Assembly (NCBI GenBank): GCA_026826555.1
Contig: JAKSZT010054569.1
Coordinates: forward strand, 5,318,346 to 5,382,345
Length of the DNA: 64,000 bases
Reading direction: 5' to 3'
From: Tolypeutes matacus
Lineage: Eukaryota > Chordata > Mammalia > Cingulata > Chlamyphoridae
Made by a program: the position numbers and the translations under genes. Positions 47,610 to 60,714 of this stretch are shown piece after piece (the first letter of the stretch is position 1; each line of letters starts with the position of its first letter). Under the pieces are notes generated by a model. It did no database searches. It was not told where the DNA came from and was given only the letters and a program-made list of their open reading frames with translations.

Positions 47610-47680
47610 AACACACCCACTTTGTAGATGAGGAAACTGAGGTTCACAGAGGATCAGCAACCGAGCTGAGTGGCACTGGA
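47610..47680 (-). repeat. MIR fragment, reverse
   Basis: 'tttgtagatgaggaaactga' and 'ggttcacagaggatcagcaa' form a short reverse core. Confidence 0.6.
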
Positions 47681-47954
47681 ACGTTTGTCTCCTTGTTCCA
47701 GTCCAGGGTGGGCTTTCCTCCCCCCATGGGTCTCACTCTCCCTGGCTAGTTTTCAGCAGCATCTGCCTGCTCAGGAGTCTGGGTGTCAGGCCGGCTTCAG
47801 GCATGGGGAGGAGCTGGGACACTGGGAGTGGGGGGACAGAGGGCGGGAGGTGGCAGCCTCCTGGTCTCCAATACCACTGTCCCCACCTGTTAGGAAGGCT
47901 CAGAGGCCTCCGTGGTGGAGACAAAGCCATTCCCTTCCGTGGGAGAAGTAATCA

Positions 47955-48145
47955 AACATGAACAATAGCTTCATTCATAATAGTAGTTACTGATATCATT
48001 TATTAAGTGCCTACTGTGTACCAGGCACTTTATCTTACCCCATTCAGTTCTGGGAGGCAGATATTACTATTCCCTTCTTGTAAATGAATAAGTAAGCTCA
48101 GAGAGATTTGTCCAAGGTCATACAGCTAGTTGAAGGTGGGGTGGG
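47955..48145 (-). repeat. MIR, nearly full-length, reverse
   Basis: 'tttattaagtgcctactgtg', 'taccaggcactttatcttac', 'taagctcagagagatttgtc' and 'aaggtcatacagctagttga' cover most of the element. Confidence 0.85.
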
Positions 48146-48404
48146 GGCGTTGAGAAATGAAACCCTGCACAGCTGGCTTTTAAGCCAACGCACAAGTTCC
48201 TACACCACCCTGCAGCAAAGGCTTGTGGGGTCAAAGCAGGGAGCTGGCCTGGGAGCAAGGGGAGGAAGTGCCTAGCAAGAGTGGGTCCTAGGACTGTTCG
48301 TGGCTGGGCACAGAACGTAGGGTAGGTGAGCCCCCAAGGCCCTGACGCTAAGAGAGATGGCGGGTCATGTCGGGAACAGGCTGGGAGATGCAGACAACTC
48401 CAGT

Positions 48405-48510
48405 CTGGGCACCCAAAGGCTTGGGTTCTAATCGGGCTTGTACCCGCAGCTTGCTCAGTGACCTTGGGCAAGTCACTCACCTCTGGGCCTGAGGGGGTGG
48501 GATGGGCTGC
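48405..48510 (+). repeat. MIR fragment
   Basis: 'gggttctaatcgggcttgta' and 'cagtgaccttgggcaagtca' identify it. Confidence 0.75.
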
Positions 48511-49074
48511 TTGCTCATGTCTCTTTAATTCTAGGACTGTGGGAGTGGAGGGAGTGGCTTGCAGGTCACTCCTGTACTTTCCTCCTTCTTGTAAAGTTGC
48601 CAAAATCCCAGGTTGTCTTATGAGCCACCTGCTTGGCTTCCCAGTCTAAGGGTTCCCAAGCCACATGGTGGGTTGATGGAGGCTGTATTTTGCTGAGGAC
48701 AGAATGGAAGGTTTTTTGCCCCTGCTCCACCAGCTAATCAATGGCCAGGTCTGCCTGTTGCCTTAGAGCCACCAGGGTTCCTGGGACCTGCAGTGGGAGC
48801 AGGGGCACCTGTGAGCCTGGGCCGTCTCAGACAGGTGATCTGGTGCGGTCAGGGCCAGGGTGGGGGTGGCAGCAGGCACTGCTGCAGTGCGCTGGGGCGA
48901 GAGGCCTCTCCTTCTGGGGAGGGCTTTGCCAGGAGAAAAGGCACCCTTTGTACCCTTGAGATACGAGGAACATGGGTTAGGAGCTCAACAGGGAGAAAGA
49001 ACTGGAAAAAAAAAAGTCAGGACCTGGGACTCAGAGAGGCCCCATTGCCTCTGGGCTGGCACCTCATTCTTTGA

Positions 49075-49225
49075 AGCCATGAGGCCTTGGGTGAGTCATT
49101 TACACTTTAGGTTCCTCAGTTGAAAAATGGGAATGAAAATGCTCATCCTAGAGGGTTGCCTAGAGAATTAAATGCAGAGTAAGTATCTTGTATACAGCCT
49201 GTCGAAAAGTAGGTAATAAAGGATG
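49075..49225 (+). repeat. MIR fragment
   Basis: 'ggttcctcagttgaaaaatg' followed by 'agagaattaaatgcagagta' gives core plus 3' section. Confidence 0.65.
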
Positions 49226-49274
49226 GCTGCGGCTGTGGTGAATAAAAATAATGAATAAAGAGCCACCCTGAGCA

Positions 49275-49440
49275 AGTGGGAGGCACGTGGGCCTGGGAGT
49301 GGGGATTTGCAACCCGCTGGCGACGTGACCTGGGGTGCCTTCGTCACCTCCCCGGCCCTTCCTTATCTGTGAGAGGAGGGGGTGGTGGCAGCTGGTCTTG
49401 GAGGCCCCTTCCAGCTCTCACAGCCTCGGGGCTATGAATA
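49275..49440 (+). repeat. MIR, highly diverged
   Basis: 'cgacgtgacctggggtgcct' and 'cggcccttccttatctgtga' suggest a second MIR right after the previous one. Confidence 0.4.
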
Positions 49441-50429
49441 GATGGGGCTGGGGGGGCTGGAGGAGTTTAATGACTCAACAGCTAGAAAGGTTAAGGTTTC
49501 CCCAGAAAAGAGTTTCCATTTGCGTTTGATGGCTTTAGGGCACACACAGGAAGGGTTTCCAGACTGGGAGGCCAGGGATGAGGAGGAATCCTCGCAGCAG
49601 CCGTGGGTACTGTCACTAACCAAATGAATGACTAACTCAGACCCTGCCGACCCTCCTCCAGTCAGGGCTGCCCACTAGCCGCCCCCCCCCCAAGCTGGTC
49701 CCGCTGAGCTCGGCAGCCCTGCTGGACCACAGCTTGTGGTCGCGAAGGAGGCAGCCCAGATCGGTGGGGAAAGAGGCAAAAGATCCAGTTTCCAGGTCCA
49801 ACTGGGCTGCTCACCAGTGGGTGGCTTTGGGGGGGAGTCTCTCCTCCTGTCTGTGCCTCCATTCCTTCGTCAGGAAAGTGGAGCTAACGATACCTGCCCT
49901 GCTAATGTCACTACTTCAGAGTTGTGAAGGCTGAAACCAGGAGAAGAAAGGAAAATGCTTTGTGATAACTACAGCACTGAGTGAATGGGAGGTTTTGCCC
50001 CATTATCCTGGTGGACTCTCAGAAGCAGACTCGCTCAGGTCTCCAAAGAGGTTAGGTGGCCAGAGGCCACTGGCCTTGGGTTTTGCGTCAGGGTCAGTCT
50101 AACACAGAGCCCCTTCCAACCATCCGAGCACAGCCTACATGGGGTTTTCTTAGACCAGAGCCCCGTGGACAGAGCCAGAGCAGGAGGTGACAAAACCAAC
50201 GCTTGGTGGGGGGGTCAGGGAGTGGATAGTGCCGGTCTGGGGCGCCACAGGTCTGGGGTGGCTCTCTGAAGCTGTCTTCACCCTTGCCCAGGACTTTATA
50301 AATAAATAATCACCAGAACCACACTCTGTCTCCCTCCACTAGCTTTTAGAGTGTCTGTTGGTGAGGATGACAAGCGCTTTGGGAAGTGGCAGGGATGGAG
50401 GGCAAGACGATGCCCTTTAATTTCCGCGC

Positions 50430-51080
50430 ACCTTAAACCCATCAATAGCATTCTCTGAGTGCTCCCGTGTGCCGCGGTAGGCACAGTGCTGGTCGCTGGT
50501 GCGCAGGGCTGGGAAGCACAGAACCCTGCCTGCACGGAGTTTAGTGACAATCTGATTAAAGAGATAAAGCACACCCTCTAAAATATACATAACCATTCAA
50601 AAGTGCCTACACTGTCACCCCAGTGATCTTGACAATAAGTCCTTCAGTTGCTCCAGAGCAGTGGCCTGGGATGGTCTCAGAGGCGTCAGAGAGAAGGTGG
50701 GATTGGAGCTGGGCCTAGAATTTTCAGGTGGACTGGAAAATGGAAGATAGAGGAAAAGGTGTCCTGGGCAGTCTGGCTTAAGGCGTTCTCAGCAGACAGT
50801 TTGGCTGCAGTAGAGGGCCCATGCAAGTAAGAGATGAGAAACAAAGCTGGACATAGAGGTTGGAGCCAGGTGTGGTGGTCCTTCAAACTTGGAGTAAGAT
50901 TCCATATGCCAGGGGCTTCATGGCAGGGGTTGGCATGGTCAGAGCTGTGCTTTGGGGAGATTCTTTTCAGTAACAGCCTCCAGGGGCGCTTATTCCACGG
51001 AGAATGAGCCTGGAGGCCAGGAGTCAGAAGGAAGGGAGGACATAAGCAAGGACTTTATGGAAGGTCCAAGGATGTTCAGT
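50430..51080 (-). mobile_element. L2 3' region, reverse
   Basis: 'gaaccctgcctgcacggagt', 'gtgggattggagctgggcct', 'ccaggggcttcatggcaggg' and 'cttggagtaagattccatat' follow reverse L2 order over some 650 bp. Confidence 0.5.
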
Positions 51081-51967
51081 CTGCTTCCCCACACAGCTGG
51101 CATGTGATGGGGGTGCTGGTGGGAGGGGACAGGAGACCCCAGGCTAAATCTGGTCTGTTCCTTCTTGGGGAAGCAGGCTCCAGGGACAGGGTCTCCTGCC
51201 CTAAACTCCCAGAGGCTCCCCCAGCTGAGCCACGTCCACTCTTGGGGCCTGGCTCTTCCTCTTTCTAGAGGGGAACCCAGTCCCCAGAGAGAATTGGAGC
51301 TTCCTTTTCTCTCTAGGGAGTGAGTCCTGCAGTGGACAGGCTGCAGGACAGCGTCCAGTCCTGTCTTTTACCCCGTCCACTCCTGCCGACTCCGGGAAAA
51401 CACTGCCATCTTGTCATTGGCCACGCCAAGTGGCACTGAGCCCCTGGGAGTTCAGCCAAGGAAAGGAGGGGGGCTGGGGAGAGAAGGAATGGAAGAGATG
51501 GCGGAAACACTCCTGGAGTCATCCTGATAGGCTTTGGAGGAAGGTGGGCTTCCAATCCCCAAACCCTAGTACCCCAGGGCTGGGAGGAACCCTGGACATC
51601 ATTTTAGCCAATGCCTTGAGGAATGGAGATGAGGCCTGGGACCCAGGCTGGGACTTGCCCAGTAGGGTAGCGACTGAGCTTGGCTGCAATGGGTCTTGTT
51701 GGCATTGGTTCAGGCGGCAGCAAAGGGTTAAGGCGTTTACTCCTGTCTGCACCTTTTAAGCCCCCTCTACTCTCTAAGTGGCCAGAGGGGCCTTGGCATG
51801 CCCGGAGAGAGGACGGCTGCTGGAATGTTTCTTGGGGCACTGGACCGGGAGGGGGCGGGGCGCCTCCCTCTGGCCCTAAGCTCCCTCCTTTCTGCAGGGT
51901 CCTGTGGCTGCCCCTCAGGGTAGAGGCTCCAATGAGGGCCCCACTGGGAATTCTTTCCTGGACATCT

Positions 51968-52138
51968 GTGTTTGTGCACATGTGTGCCAGGTGTGTGCCC
52001 GTGTGTGTCTGTGAGTCTCTGTGTGAGTCTGTGTGTCTGTGTGAGTGTTAGGTGTGTGCCCGTGTATGCCCTGTGTCCCTCTGTGTGTGTGCCTGTGTTT
52101 ATTGTGAGGGAGTCAGGGTGTGTGTGTGTGTGTGTGAC
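51968..52138 (+). repeat. TG-rich microsatellite tract
   Basis: An interrupted (TG)n runs about 170 bp, ending in a pure stretch at 52119-52134 (tgtgtgtgtgtgtgtg). In KCNK3 pre-mRNA it reads as (CA)n. Confidence 0.8.
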
Positions 52139-52318
52139 CTCCTCTACCTTGGTCTGCCCTGGCTCAGAGAGGAGAACTGGGGCGATTCCTGTGAGGTGCC
52201 TGTTTTGCTGGGACGTGGGAGAAGAAGGCCCGCAGGGCTGGAGTCTGGCTTCCAGCACCAGTCCTGCCGCCCTAAGAAAATTACAGGCACTGGCTGGTGG
52301 TGCCCAAAGTCCTGGCAC

Positions 52319-52350
52319 TGGACACACATACACACACACACACTCACGCC
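52319..52350 (+). repeat. CA microsatellite
   Basis: 'acacacatacacacacacac' lies about 180 bp right of the TG tract in the opposite sense, so the two could base-pair in the pre-mRNA. Confidence 0.8.
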
Positions 52351-52621
52351 CCCCAAGCCATTCGCAGCCACAGTTAAAGGGTGTTTTAGGCAGCCAGAGT
52401 GCCGCGTCCACACGCCTCTCTGGAGCCCCAGCCGGTATAGACACGCCCGTGGTGCGGGAGTCCCTCCGCAGGGGCACGGAAGACCGGCTCCTTCTCAGCG
52501 CCTTGGCCCAGGGCCTGGGCCGGCCACACCCTCCTCCCCGAGCCTCCTGCCGCCGTCCCTGCCCCTCGCGCCCACTGCCGAGTCCCCTGGGGGCCACGCG
52601 CAGCCCGGCAGCGACAACTTA

Positions 52622-53443
<822 letters not shown>

Positions 53444-53784
53444 CTACAGAGGGAGAGGCAGGGAAAGACTGAGGAGAGGGAGGCACGGGGCGGGGGGCGG
53501 TATGGGAGGGGGGGTGCAGAAGGCGCTCAAAGCAGGGGTAGACGAAGAGACCCGAAAAAGCAGAGGCAGGCAGAAAGGCAGAGCGAGAGGGCGAAGGGTG
53601 GATGCGGAGAGAGTGACAGAGGGAGACAGGGATACCTGGATAGCCAGAGATAAACTGATGACACCGAAAAAGACAGGAAAGCAAGGAAGGGGGAAAGAGC
53701 AGGCCCAGGGAGTTGCCATCCCATCCTTCCACCGAAATCCCACCTGTGCAAGCTGCAAGGAACCATGGGCCGGAACCGTCCTGA

Positions 53785-53880
53785 CCTTATTACGAGGGTG
53801 AGGAAACTGAGGCTCAGAAAGGTCAACTGGCTTGCAAAAGGATCACTGGGCGTTACTGCCAGCACTGGGACCCAGCCAAG
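53785..53880 (-). repeat. MIR fragment, reverse
   Basis: 'acgagggtgaggaaactgag' and 'gctcagaaaggtcaactggc' give the reverse core, close to the promoter. Confidence 0.7.
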
Positions 53881-54654
53881 CCTTTGGGCTCCCTGTGCCA
53901 GGCTGCTGGCTGCTCAGAAACAGGCAGAGCACAGCTGCAGGCCCGGGCACTCGCGAGCACCGAGGGAAAGCCTTGCGCTGGTGAAATATGCCTCTTCCAG
54001 AGCAGCACAGAGCCTAGACTGGGCTGAGGATTCGGCTGGCAGCTGTGCTGGTGGCACCCAGTCCTAGGATCTCCTGCTCAGGGGGCTGCCAGGCTGTCCT
54101 GCCACCCACAGCCCCTGCCCTGCACCCTTGGGCCTCCCAGAAGGACTGGTTCTATTTAAAATGGGCAGGGCAATGAGCCTGGATCAGGAGACTCACTGAC
54201 AGAATGGAGGAACTAGGACTTCCCCGTCTGTACCTTAGTTTCTTAATTTGTCAACAGGGTGGCAGCGTGGCGAGGAAAGGTGGGAGTGGGACCTCGGGTG
54301 AGGCTTCCCTGCCCCTCTGGGGGCCTCGTTTCCTTATCTCCTCAAGGAGGGGCCATGCAGATGACGCCAGAGGGCTTGCTCTGCCCCAGACAACTCCAGA
54401 CTCTCTGGGCTGAGTGAGCAGCATGATTGGAATGCAAATCCCAGTGCCAAGGGGCTCAGGAAGTCCTTCAGGAGACCCAAGCAGGGGCCACGCAGTGAGA
54501 TGTGGGAGAGGCCCTGAGGTCCCTGGCTGAGGGCAGGCTGGGAGGCAGCAGCACCATCTGCCTGCATCCCGGGCTGCCCCGTCATGGCTGGACATGGGGC
54601 TGCTTCTCCAGGGCACCCGGGAGTGCCACCAGCCTGCCCGTCCCGTCGATCGCT

Positions 54655-54790
54655 CCTTCAAGCGGGCGTCTGTTGCGTGCCAGGCTGGGCACGTTACATT
54701 CATCACCTCCAGTCCTTACCACAGTTCTGAAAGGTAGGTACGGTTATTCTGTGTCCAGATGAGCGTGAGGCATCTGGAGGAGGCTAAAGG
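54655..54790 (-). repeat. MIR fragment, reverse
   Basis: 'gttgcgtgccaggctgggca' and 'accacagttctgaaaggtag' match the reverse 3' section, diverged. Confidence 0.5.
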
Positions 54791-55584
54791 CCACAGCCGC
54801 TCAGCTGGAAGAGACTTCAGTCTGTCCCCTGCCCCAGCCCACCCCTTCTACCCTTCCATAATGATTCCCTGAGCCTCAGTTGTTTTCATCTGTAGACTGA
54901 GGCAGCTGAGTAGACAAGCTCTACCTGCCTCTTTTGTTTTTCTCCCCAGAGGCTGTGGAGTGGGATCAAAGGAGACCATACATGGGCAAGTCAAACAGTA
55001 GGAGGTTCTGCCATGACATCTCCCTCAGGACTCAGGTTTCTGAACTAGGGGAAACTTGTCCTTACAAAACAAACGCAAGTATCATCGTACAGGGCTCCCA
55101 CACATCACCCCACCACCAGCACCTTGCATTGTTGTGAAACGTTTGCCAGGAATGTCTTTGATTCCTTGCAGACAGGAACTTTCTGGCTTTGCCCTCTGGC
55201 CGTGAACTCAGCTGGCTGCAGGCTTCCCCCTTGGCATCTGCTGGCTCCCTGGGAGAGAGGCGCTGCCATTTCTGGCTTCCCGGGGTGGGCATCTGACCCG
55301 GCTTCTGTGCGCTTCTGTCACAGTGACCCCCTGACCACAACCATTGTAGAAGCCTGTCTGGGGCGAGGGGCTTGCTAGGCCTGGCTGCTGGGAAAAGCCC
55401 GCGTACCCAGCGGCTGCTCACTTCTGGCTGCCAGACCAGATGGCTGTGCTCATGAAAGGTGATATGAGCAAAAGCACTTCGGAAAAAGGAAAAAGCTCTT
55501 TCAGGGCAGGGCATTTATTATTAGTTGTGATGAGGCATGTTCTCATAACACTTCCAGAAGAACTAGCAAGATGGCCTAGTCCAA

Positions 55585-55660
55585 CCCTCTCCTCTCCTGT
55601 CACAGATGAGGAAACTGAGGCCCAGAGCAGAGGCAGGGTCTGCATCAGGTCACAGTAAAC
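55585..55660 (-). repeat. MIR fragment, reverse
   Basis: 'tgtcacagatgaggaaactg' and 'aggcccagagcagaggcagg' form a short reverse core. Confidence 0.65.
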
Positions 55661-56754
55661 AAAGGGAGCCAGGTTTCCTTTTGGCATTGATTATTTATGG
55701 GCCCCAGACCCTTGGCGGTGGGGAGTTGCCGCCTTCCTGGCTTCCTGCCGCTCTTCCCCTCTTCTCCTTGTGGCAGGGATGATGGGGAAGAGATCCGCTG
55801 GTGCCATCCAGGCTTCTGAGCATCTCCTGGGGCTCGCAGGCAGGACTCCCATCCTCCTACCCTCCACCTGGCTTGGATGGTGCCAAAGACCTAGCAGCCC
55901 TATCCCAGGCCCTTCCCTCAGGACTCTTCCCCCTCCCTGGTAGGGATGTCTCCCCTGCCCAGGGCCCAAGAAAGCATGTCTCTCAGCCTTGTCTCTGGTG
56001 TATGAAAGAAACTGCTCAGCCGTGCCTTCTCCAAAGTTCTCTTTTTCTCCATCCATTGGTGACTCCAATGGAGGGAACTTTGGTCCAGTTAGAGAGAGAC
56101 TTTCCCCATCCCTCAAATCACGATACTGGTCAGCCATCTGCATGGCGATATTACGAGTCCTATCCCGTATGAAGATACAGGGAAGGGGGCAGGAGTCAGG
56201 AGACCCGAGCTGGAGTCCTCTGTCTGCCACCTGCCTGCTGTGGCTTGGGACCAGTCACTCCTTCTCCTTGGGGCTCTGTTTCCACATCCATCCACGGAAG
56301 GATTTGGACCAGGAAATATCTAAGCTCCCTTCCTTCATAACATCCTGTCACCTTCCTGGGCTGGCTTATGCCTCTATGTCCCAGTTCTCCCAAGAATCAG
56401 ATGAAAAGAGAGAATGCCCACTGACTTAAAGACTCTAGTTTGCTAGTTTGCCTCCTGCAGTGCCGAGCACAGTGCTTTCCCCATCAGAGCTGCCCAGCAT
56501 GTTTCCTGAGTGAGTAGAACATCCATATGTGCTCAGTACACAAGTGAAGGCTTTAAAGCATCTGATACCTGCTGAGTTAGAGAGCAGCAGTGCCACTGGG
56601 AAGAGGGGCACAGATGGCAGGATGGCAGGCAGAGGGGGGCCCTGGCAATCTGTAGATCCTAATCTGCCTCTATGACTCTTTGCAGATGGACAGGTCTCAG
56701 TCTGGAGCCAGCACTATCCAGTTTGGGGGAAGAAGGTAAAGTCAGATGTGCAGT

Positions 56755-56975
56755 GTCCCAGGCCCATGGAAGCACGTGATGCAGTGGAAAGAGCCTTGAA
56801 ACAGAGTCCAGACACCTGGAGCCTGGTCCCAGTGCTGCCACCAACTAGTTGGGTGGATTTGAGAGAGTCACTTGGCTTCTTGGTGCCTCTGTTTCCTTTT
56901 CAACAAGCTGGAAGGGTTGACTGTCTCATGAAGTCCCTTCCTGCTCTGACATTCTATGATGCTAAGGAAAGGAAT
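56755..56975 (+). repeat. MIR-type repeat, diverged
   Basis: 'gatgcagtggaaagagcctt', 'gagagagtcacttggcttct' and 'ctctgtttccttttcaacaa' are in MIR-like order. The 3' part 'tgctctgacattctatgatg' recurs in many mammalian SINE relics. Confidence 0.6.
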
Positions 56976-57024
56976 GGCCCTTGGAGCAGTGACACCCAAT
57001 CTGCAGTGGTCAAGAGTGTGGTAT

Positions 57025-57469
57025 GGGGGCGGATGTGGCTCAAATGGTTGGGCATTCGTCTGCCATATGGAGGGACCTGGGTTCGATCCCCGGGACCTCC
57101 CGGTAAAATAAAAAAAATATATATAGAAGGCACATGGGCTGCCAGGCTCTGTGTGCCGGTGAGCTGCCAGGCCTCGGGAGCCATGCAGCAAGATGACCTA
57201 ACAGGAGAGAGACGCAGGGGAGAGACAAGACGAGATGCTCTGAAATCTCCGGAAACCAGGAACCGAGGTGGCGCAGGTGGCAGAACACCTCTCTCCTACA
57301 TCAGAGGTCTCCAAGATCAAATCCTGGTGAACACTAGAGGAGGAGGATGAGAAGAGATGGCAGGAAACAGACACAGAATTGCCCAGCGAATGGGCACTAA
57401 GCAGCAAGTGGGGAAGGGGGGCGGTTAAAATGGATAAAGTAAATAAATAAATCTTTAAAAAAAAAAAAA
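57025..57469 (+). mobile_element. DAS-SINE J, chimeric full-length element (about 445 bp)
   Basis: The near-consensus tRNA-like head (tggctcaaatggttggg; gggttcgatcccc) is followed by an A-rich linker and a long unrelated domain. A second tRNA-like pair lies inside that domain: A box-like tggcgcaggtgg at 57269-57280 and B box-like agatcaaatcc at 57314-57324. The element ends in an A-rich tail after 'aataaataaatcttt'. It has a perfect 13-bp target-site duplication, aagagtgtggtat, at 57012-57024 and 57470-57482. This matches the chimeric DAS subfamilies I recall from armadillo work. Confidence 0.9.
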
Positions 57470-57599
57470 AAGAGTGTGGTATAGAGCAGGAGGGGTCCAG
57501 AGACCTGTCTGCTGCTTTCCAGCCCCCTTTCTTGGTCAGTCTGGCTGGAGGACAGTGTGGGGGAGGCAGGGCATGAAAGACTTAACCCTGAGTCAGACA

Positions 57600-57800
57600 A
57601 GCTGGAGTTCAAATCTGTCTCTATTGGTTACTAGCTGGGCCCGAGGCTCCCGTGCAATTCTGGTCCATCCTGTCTAGAGCAGACCATAAGTTTCTACCAG
57701 GCAGGGTTAGAGCCTTACTCATCTCTGTCCTCACTGCACTTGGCACAGCCTCTGGCACTGAGAAGGTGCTCTGGAAACACTCCTCTGTCTGTTCTAGTAG
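57600..57800 (+). mobile_element. MIR/L2 composite relic
   Basis: 'ctggagttcaaatctgtctc' is MIR-like, and 'agcagaccataagtttctac' with 'gcacagcctctggcactgag' is L2 3'-end-like. The boundary is uncertain. Confidence 0.45.
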
Positions 57801-58214
57801 GTCTGGCTGGGCTAGGGGGTTGGCAGGGCCTGGGGCCCCTGGCTTGCTGTGCAAGGAGGGTCCTGTAAGAGAGCCATCTCAGCAACAAGCCAGAGGCCAT
57901 CAGAGGAGGGGGCGGGGGCTCGGTGGGCCCAGGAGTTCAGACAAGGAGGCAGAAGGACAGGGAAGTGGCTACCTTAGGGAGCGTGACCTCAGCTGGCAGG
58001 TTGATCAGGTTCAGGGTGCCTGGGGTGTGACTGGGGTGTTCCTTGGTGTCTCTACAGGGAGAGAAGTTGGACATTAGGCTGGCTTTAGAGAGCATAACAG
58101 GTCCCAGTGCAGCCAGCTTGCATTTGTCAAGAGATGCGATTTGTTTGACATCTCAAGCCCAAAGCAAACACAAGAGGCAACTGTTAACAAAGAGAGAGGC
58201 TCTGTGAGTAGTCG

Positions 58215-58365
58215 GGGAGGGAGTTCCGGGCTGGGAGACTGGACACTGGCTCTGCTCCTGATCCTGCTGCAGCTGAGCTGTGTGACCTTGGGAAAGGCAC
58301 TGCCCCTCTCTGGGCCTGGGGGCTCCCATCTGTCAAATGAGAGGTCAAACTCAGAGATCTGTGAG
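58215..58365 (+). repeat. MIR fragment
   Basis: 'gctgagctgtgtgaccttgg' and 'gctcccatctgtcaaatgag' give the core. Confidence 0.75.
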
Positions 58366-59124
58366 TCCAACCTCAGCCCAGGATATGGAATTGGGTTTCC
58401 TGTTCCCGCAAGTGAGAAACAACCGGTCTTCCTGGTGCCGTTGTCAGGTCAGGCTGGCTCCAGCTGTCAGCCTCCATTCATTAGCATCAAGCCTTAGGAC
58501 CCACTCCAAAGTCTGAATCCACCCCATGCCATGGTCCCTTCTCCTGGCGAGGGCTTCCCAGGTGGCCTCTGTGGCCCACTGGGATGGGCATCCTTGCACG
58601 TGTGTCCCAAAGCACCTGGGTGTGTTTTCACTGCACAGGTACCCAGAAGTGGTCAGTATGCTTGTGCCACTTCATGTCACTACCGCTGGGCTGCTCCCAG
58701 CATAGCTGGCTGAGTTTTCACTCTCTCTGGCCTTGCATAAGAGAGTTCGCTTCATCTCCACTGGCGTTGATATTATCTGTACCTCCCGAGTTTCGACTCA
58801 TGCCATCCCCCCTTCTCTCCCTGTCCCTTTTCCCTTTCAACCCTGTGCTCCTCCCCTGCACTTGGGGGCAGGGGAGTGGACAGACCCAGCCCCCACTGGG
58901 GTTTCAGGCAAGCCCCCAGGGGATGAGAGAGGGAGACCTGAAGTGGAAAACCAGCTGCTGTTCTCAAGCCTGGGAAGTGTGTGTGTGCCTGTGTGTTGTG
59001 TGTCTACACACAACATGTGTGCATGTGTAGGAGGCCGTGAGCCTGAGAGGGTCATCTTCGGGCCCTGATCTCCTCTCTCCCTTTCCTCTACCTTGGGGCA
59101 CTCCTCACTTCCCTCTCTGTATCT

Positions 59125-59290
59125 GGCCAAAGATCACAGAGAAATTAAAGCTGGAAGAAACCTTAGATCATCCAGTGCCAATGAGGAAACCGAGGCCCAG
59201 TGAGGGGACTGAGCACCCGGGCCTCACAGCTTGCCGGACCAAAGCTGGGGCCAGAGCCCTGCTCTCCCAGCTTCCAGACCATGGCTCCTG
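59125..59290 (-). repeat. MIR/CR1-associated relic, reverse
   Basis: 'aattaaagctggaagaaacc', 'tagatcatccagtgccaatg' and 'gaggaaaccgaggcccagtg' are a familiar ancient-repeat order. The family assignment is uncertain. Confidence 0.5.
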
Positions 59291-59594
59291 AGAAGTCCTT
59301 CAAGCTCACCCCCTTCCCACAGCAAGAATTGAGTCCCTGAAGCCTGTCCTCTGTGGTGATTCTGGAGCGGTCTCGGCCTGCATTCCCTGACAAACATGTT
59401 GCTGCTAAAGAAAAAAGCGAGCCTGGCCATCCTGTCAACAGCCTCACAAATCCTGAAATCCTTCTCTGCAGGTTTATGGCTTCTGAGAAGCAAGCAGAGG
59501 CAGCCTGTTCTCGGGCCCAAATGCAGTGATTGGAATAGTGCTTGCAGTGATTAATCAGCTGGTGAGTATTGAGTGGTGCCTGGGAGTGTGCACG

Positions 59595-59599
<5 letters not shown>

Positions 59600-59625
<26 letters not shown>

Positions 59626-59626
59626 A
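59600..59626 (+). repeat. (TG)n microsatellite
   Basis: A nearly pure TG dinucleotide run of about 26 bp, starting in 'agtgtgtgtgtgtgtgtg'. Confidence 0.85.
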
Positions 59627-59839
59627 GGGCGGGGAGGGGGCACAAGAGGCCACCGCGTTTACTCCCGGTGAGCAGGTGGTGGGCGTCCTGCCCTCAGTGA
59701 AGAGGGTGGCAGGTGTTTCTGACCACGCTGGGAGAAAAGAATCGACAAACAGAAGCAGACTCCAGGCTCATCAGCTGGATTAACGAGGCGCCTCCACGGC
59801 GTGGGGCATGAGGCACAACGGAGGGAACTTGGTATGTTC

Positions 59840-60095
59840 AGCTGGAGATAAGATGCATGGGACACGTGAGATGTTATGTGAAAGAGGGATTAGCTTTGCT
59901 CTGTGGCCCAGGAGGGGCCAGTGACCCATGGGGGAGATGCCACAGTGAAAGCGTTCTCAGCTCCATGTGAGATTGACACATGTCCCTGAAGAAGGAAAGG
60001 GCTGCCCAGGATGGTCATGAGCTCCTGGTCACTGGAGGTATGCAAGCACAACCTGGTTGTTCCCTTGGGCTAAGACTGTTTTAGAGGGATCTCAG
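59840..60095 (+). mobile_element. L3/CR1-type LINE 3' relic
   Basis: 'gaaagggctgcccaggatgg', 'tcatgagctcctggtcactg' and 'gaggtatgcaagcacaacct' follow the CR1-clade 3' region in sense. The upstream 100 bp are diverged. Confidence 0.5.
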
Positions 60096-60714
60096 GAGCC
60101 AGTGCAATGTCTGGTGCATAGTAGGTTTGTGAGAAATGCCTTTCGTCTTGACTAATGAATGTATTGAGTTTGGGGCTGCACTAGATGCCCTTTGTGGTTC
60201 ATTTGGACTCAGCTAAACATTTCTGTCCCTCCAACCCTGCAATGCTCTAATTCCCTGTCCCCAGGGAGGGATGCCCCTGGAGCTCTCGCTAAGTCTCCAC
60301 ACAGCGTTGCTTTCTCCCAGCACTCAAGCCCCTGCCCCCAGCCCTTGGCCCAGCCACACACGTCCTACACCCTGCTGCCTGCAGAGGTCCAATGCAAGCA
60401 GGTTTGAGTAAGGGCCGAGGCCCTGGGACTTCAGCAAGGGAAATGGGCCTCTGGCAGGCTAATTACCGGGAGCTGATTCTATTAAGCAGATAGCTCACTC
60501 TAGGCAAAGCAATTACATCTGATCATCTCCTTGCAGCAGTCCGAAGGGACAGCCGTTTGAGCCAGACACACAAGTGACCAGCAATACTGCGGCCCAGGCC
60601 TGGACAGGCTGTTTGAGGCCAGGGGCTGCTAAGAAAGTGGCGTACTGGCCCCTTCCCAGGCTTCACAGAGCTCAGGCCACGGTGGACCATGGAAACAGCA
60701 CTGAAGGGGAAGTT

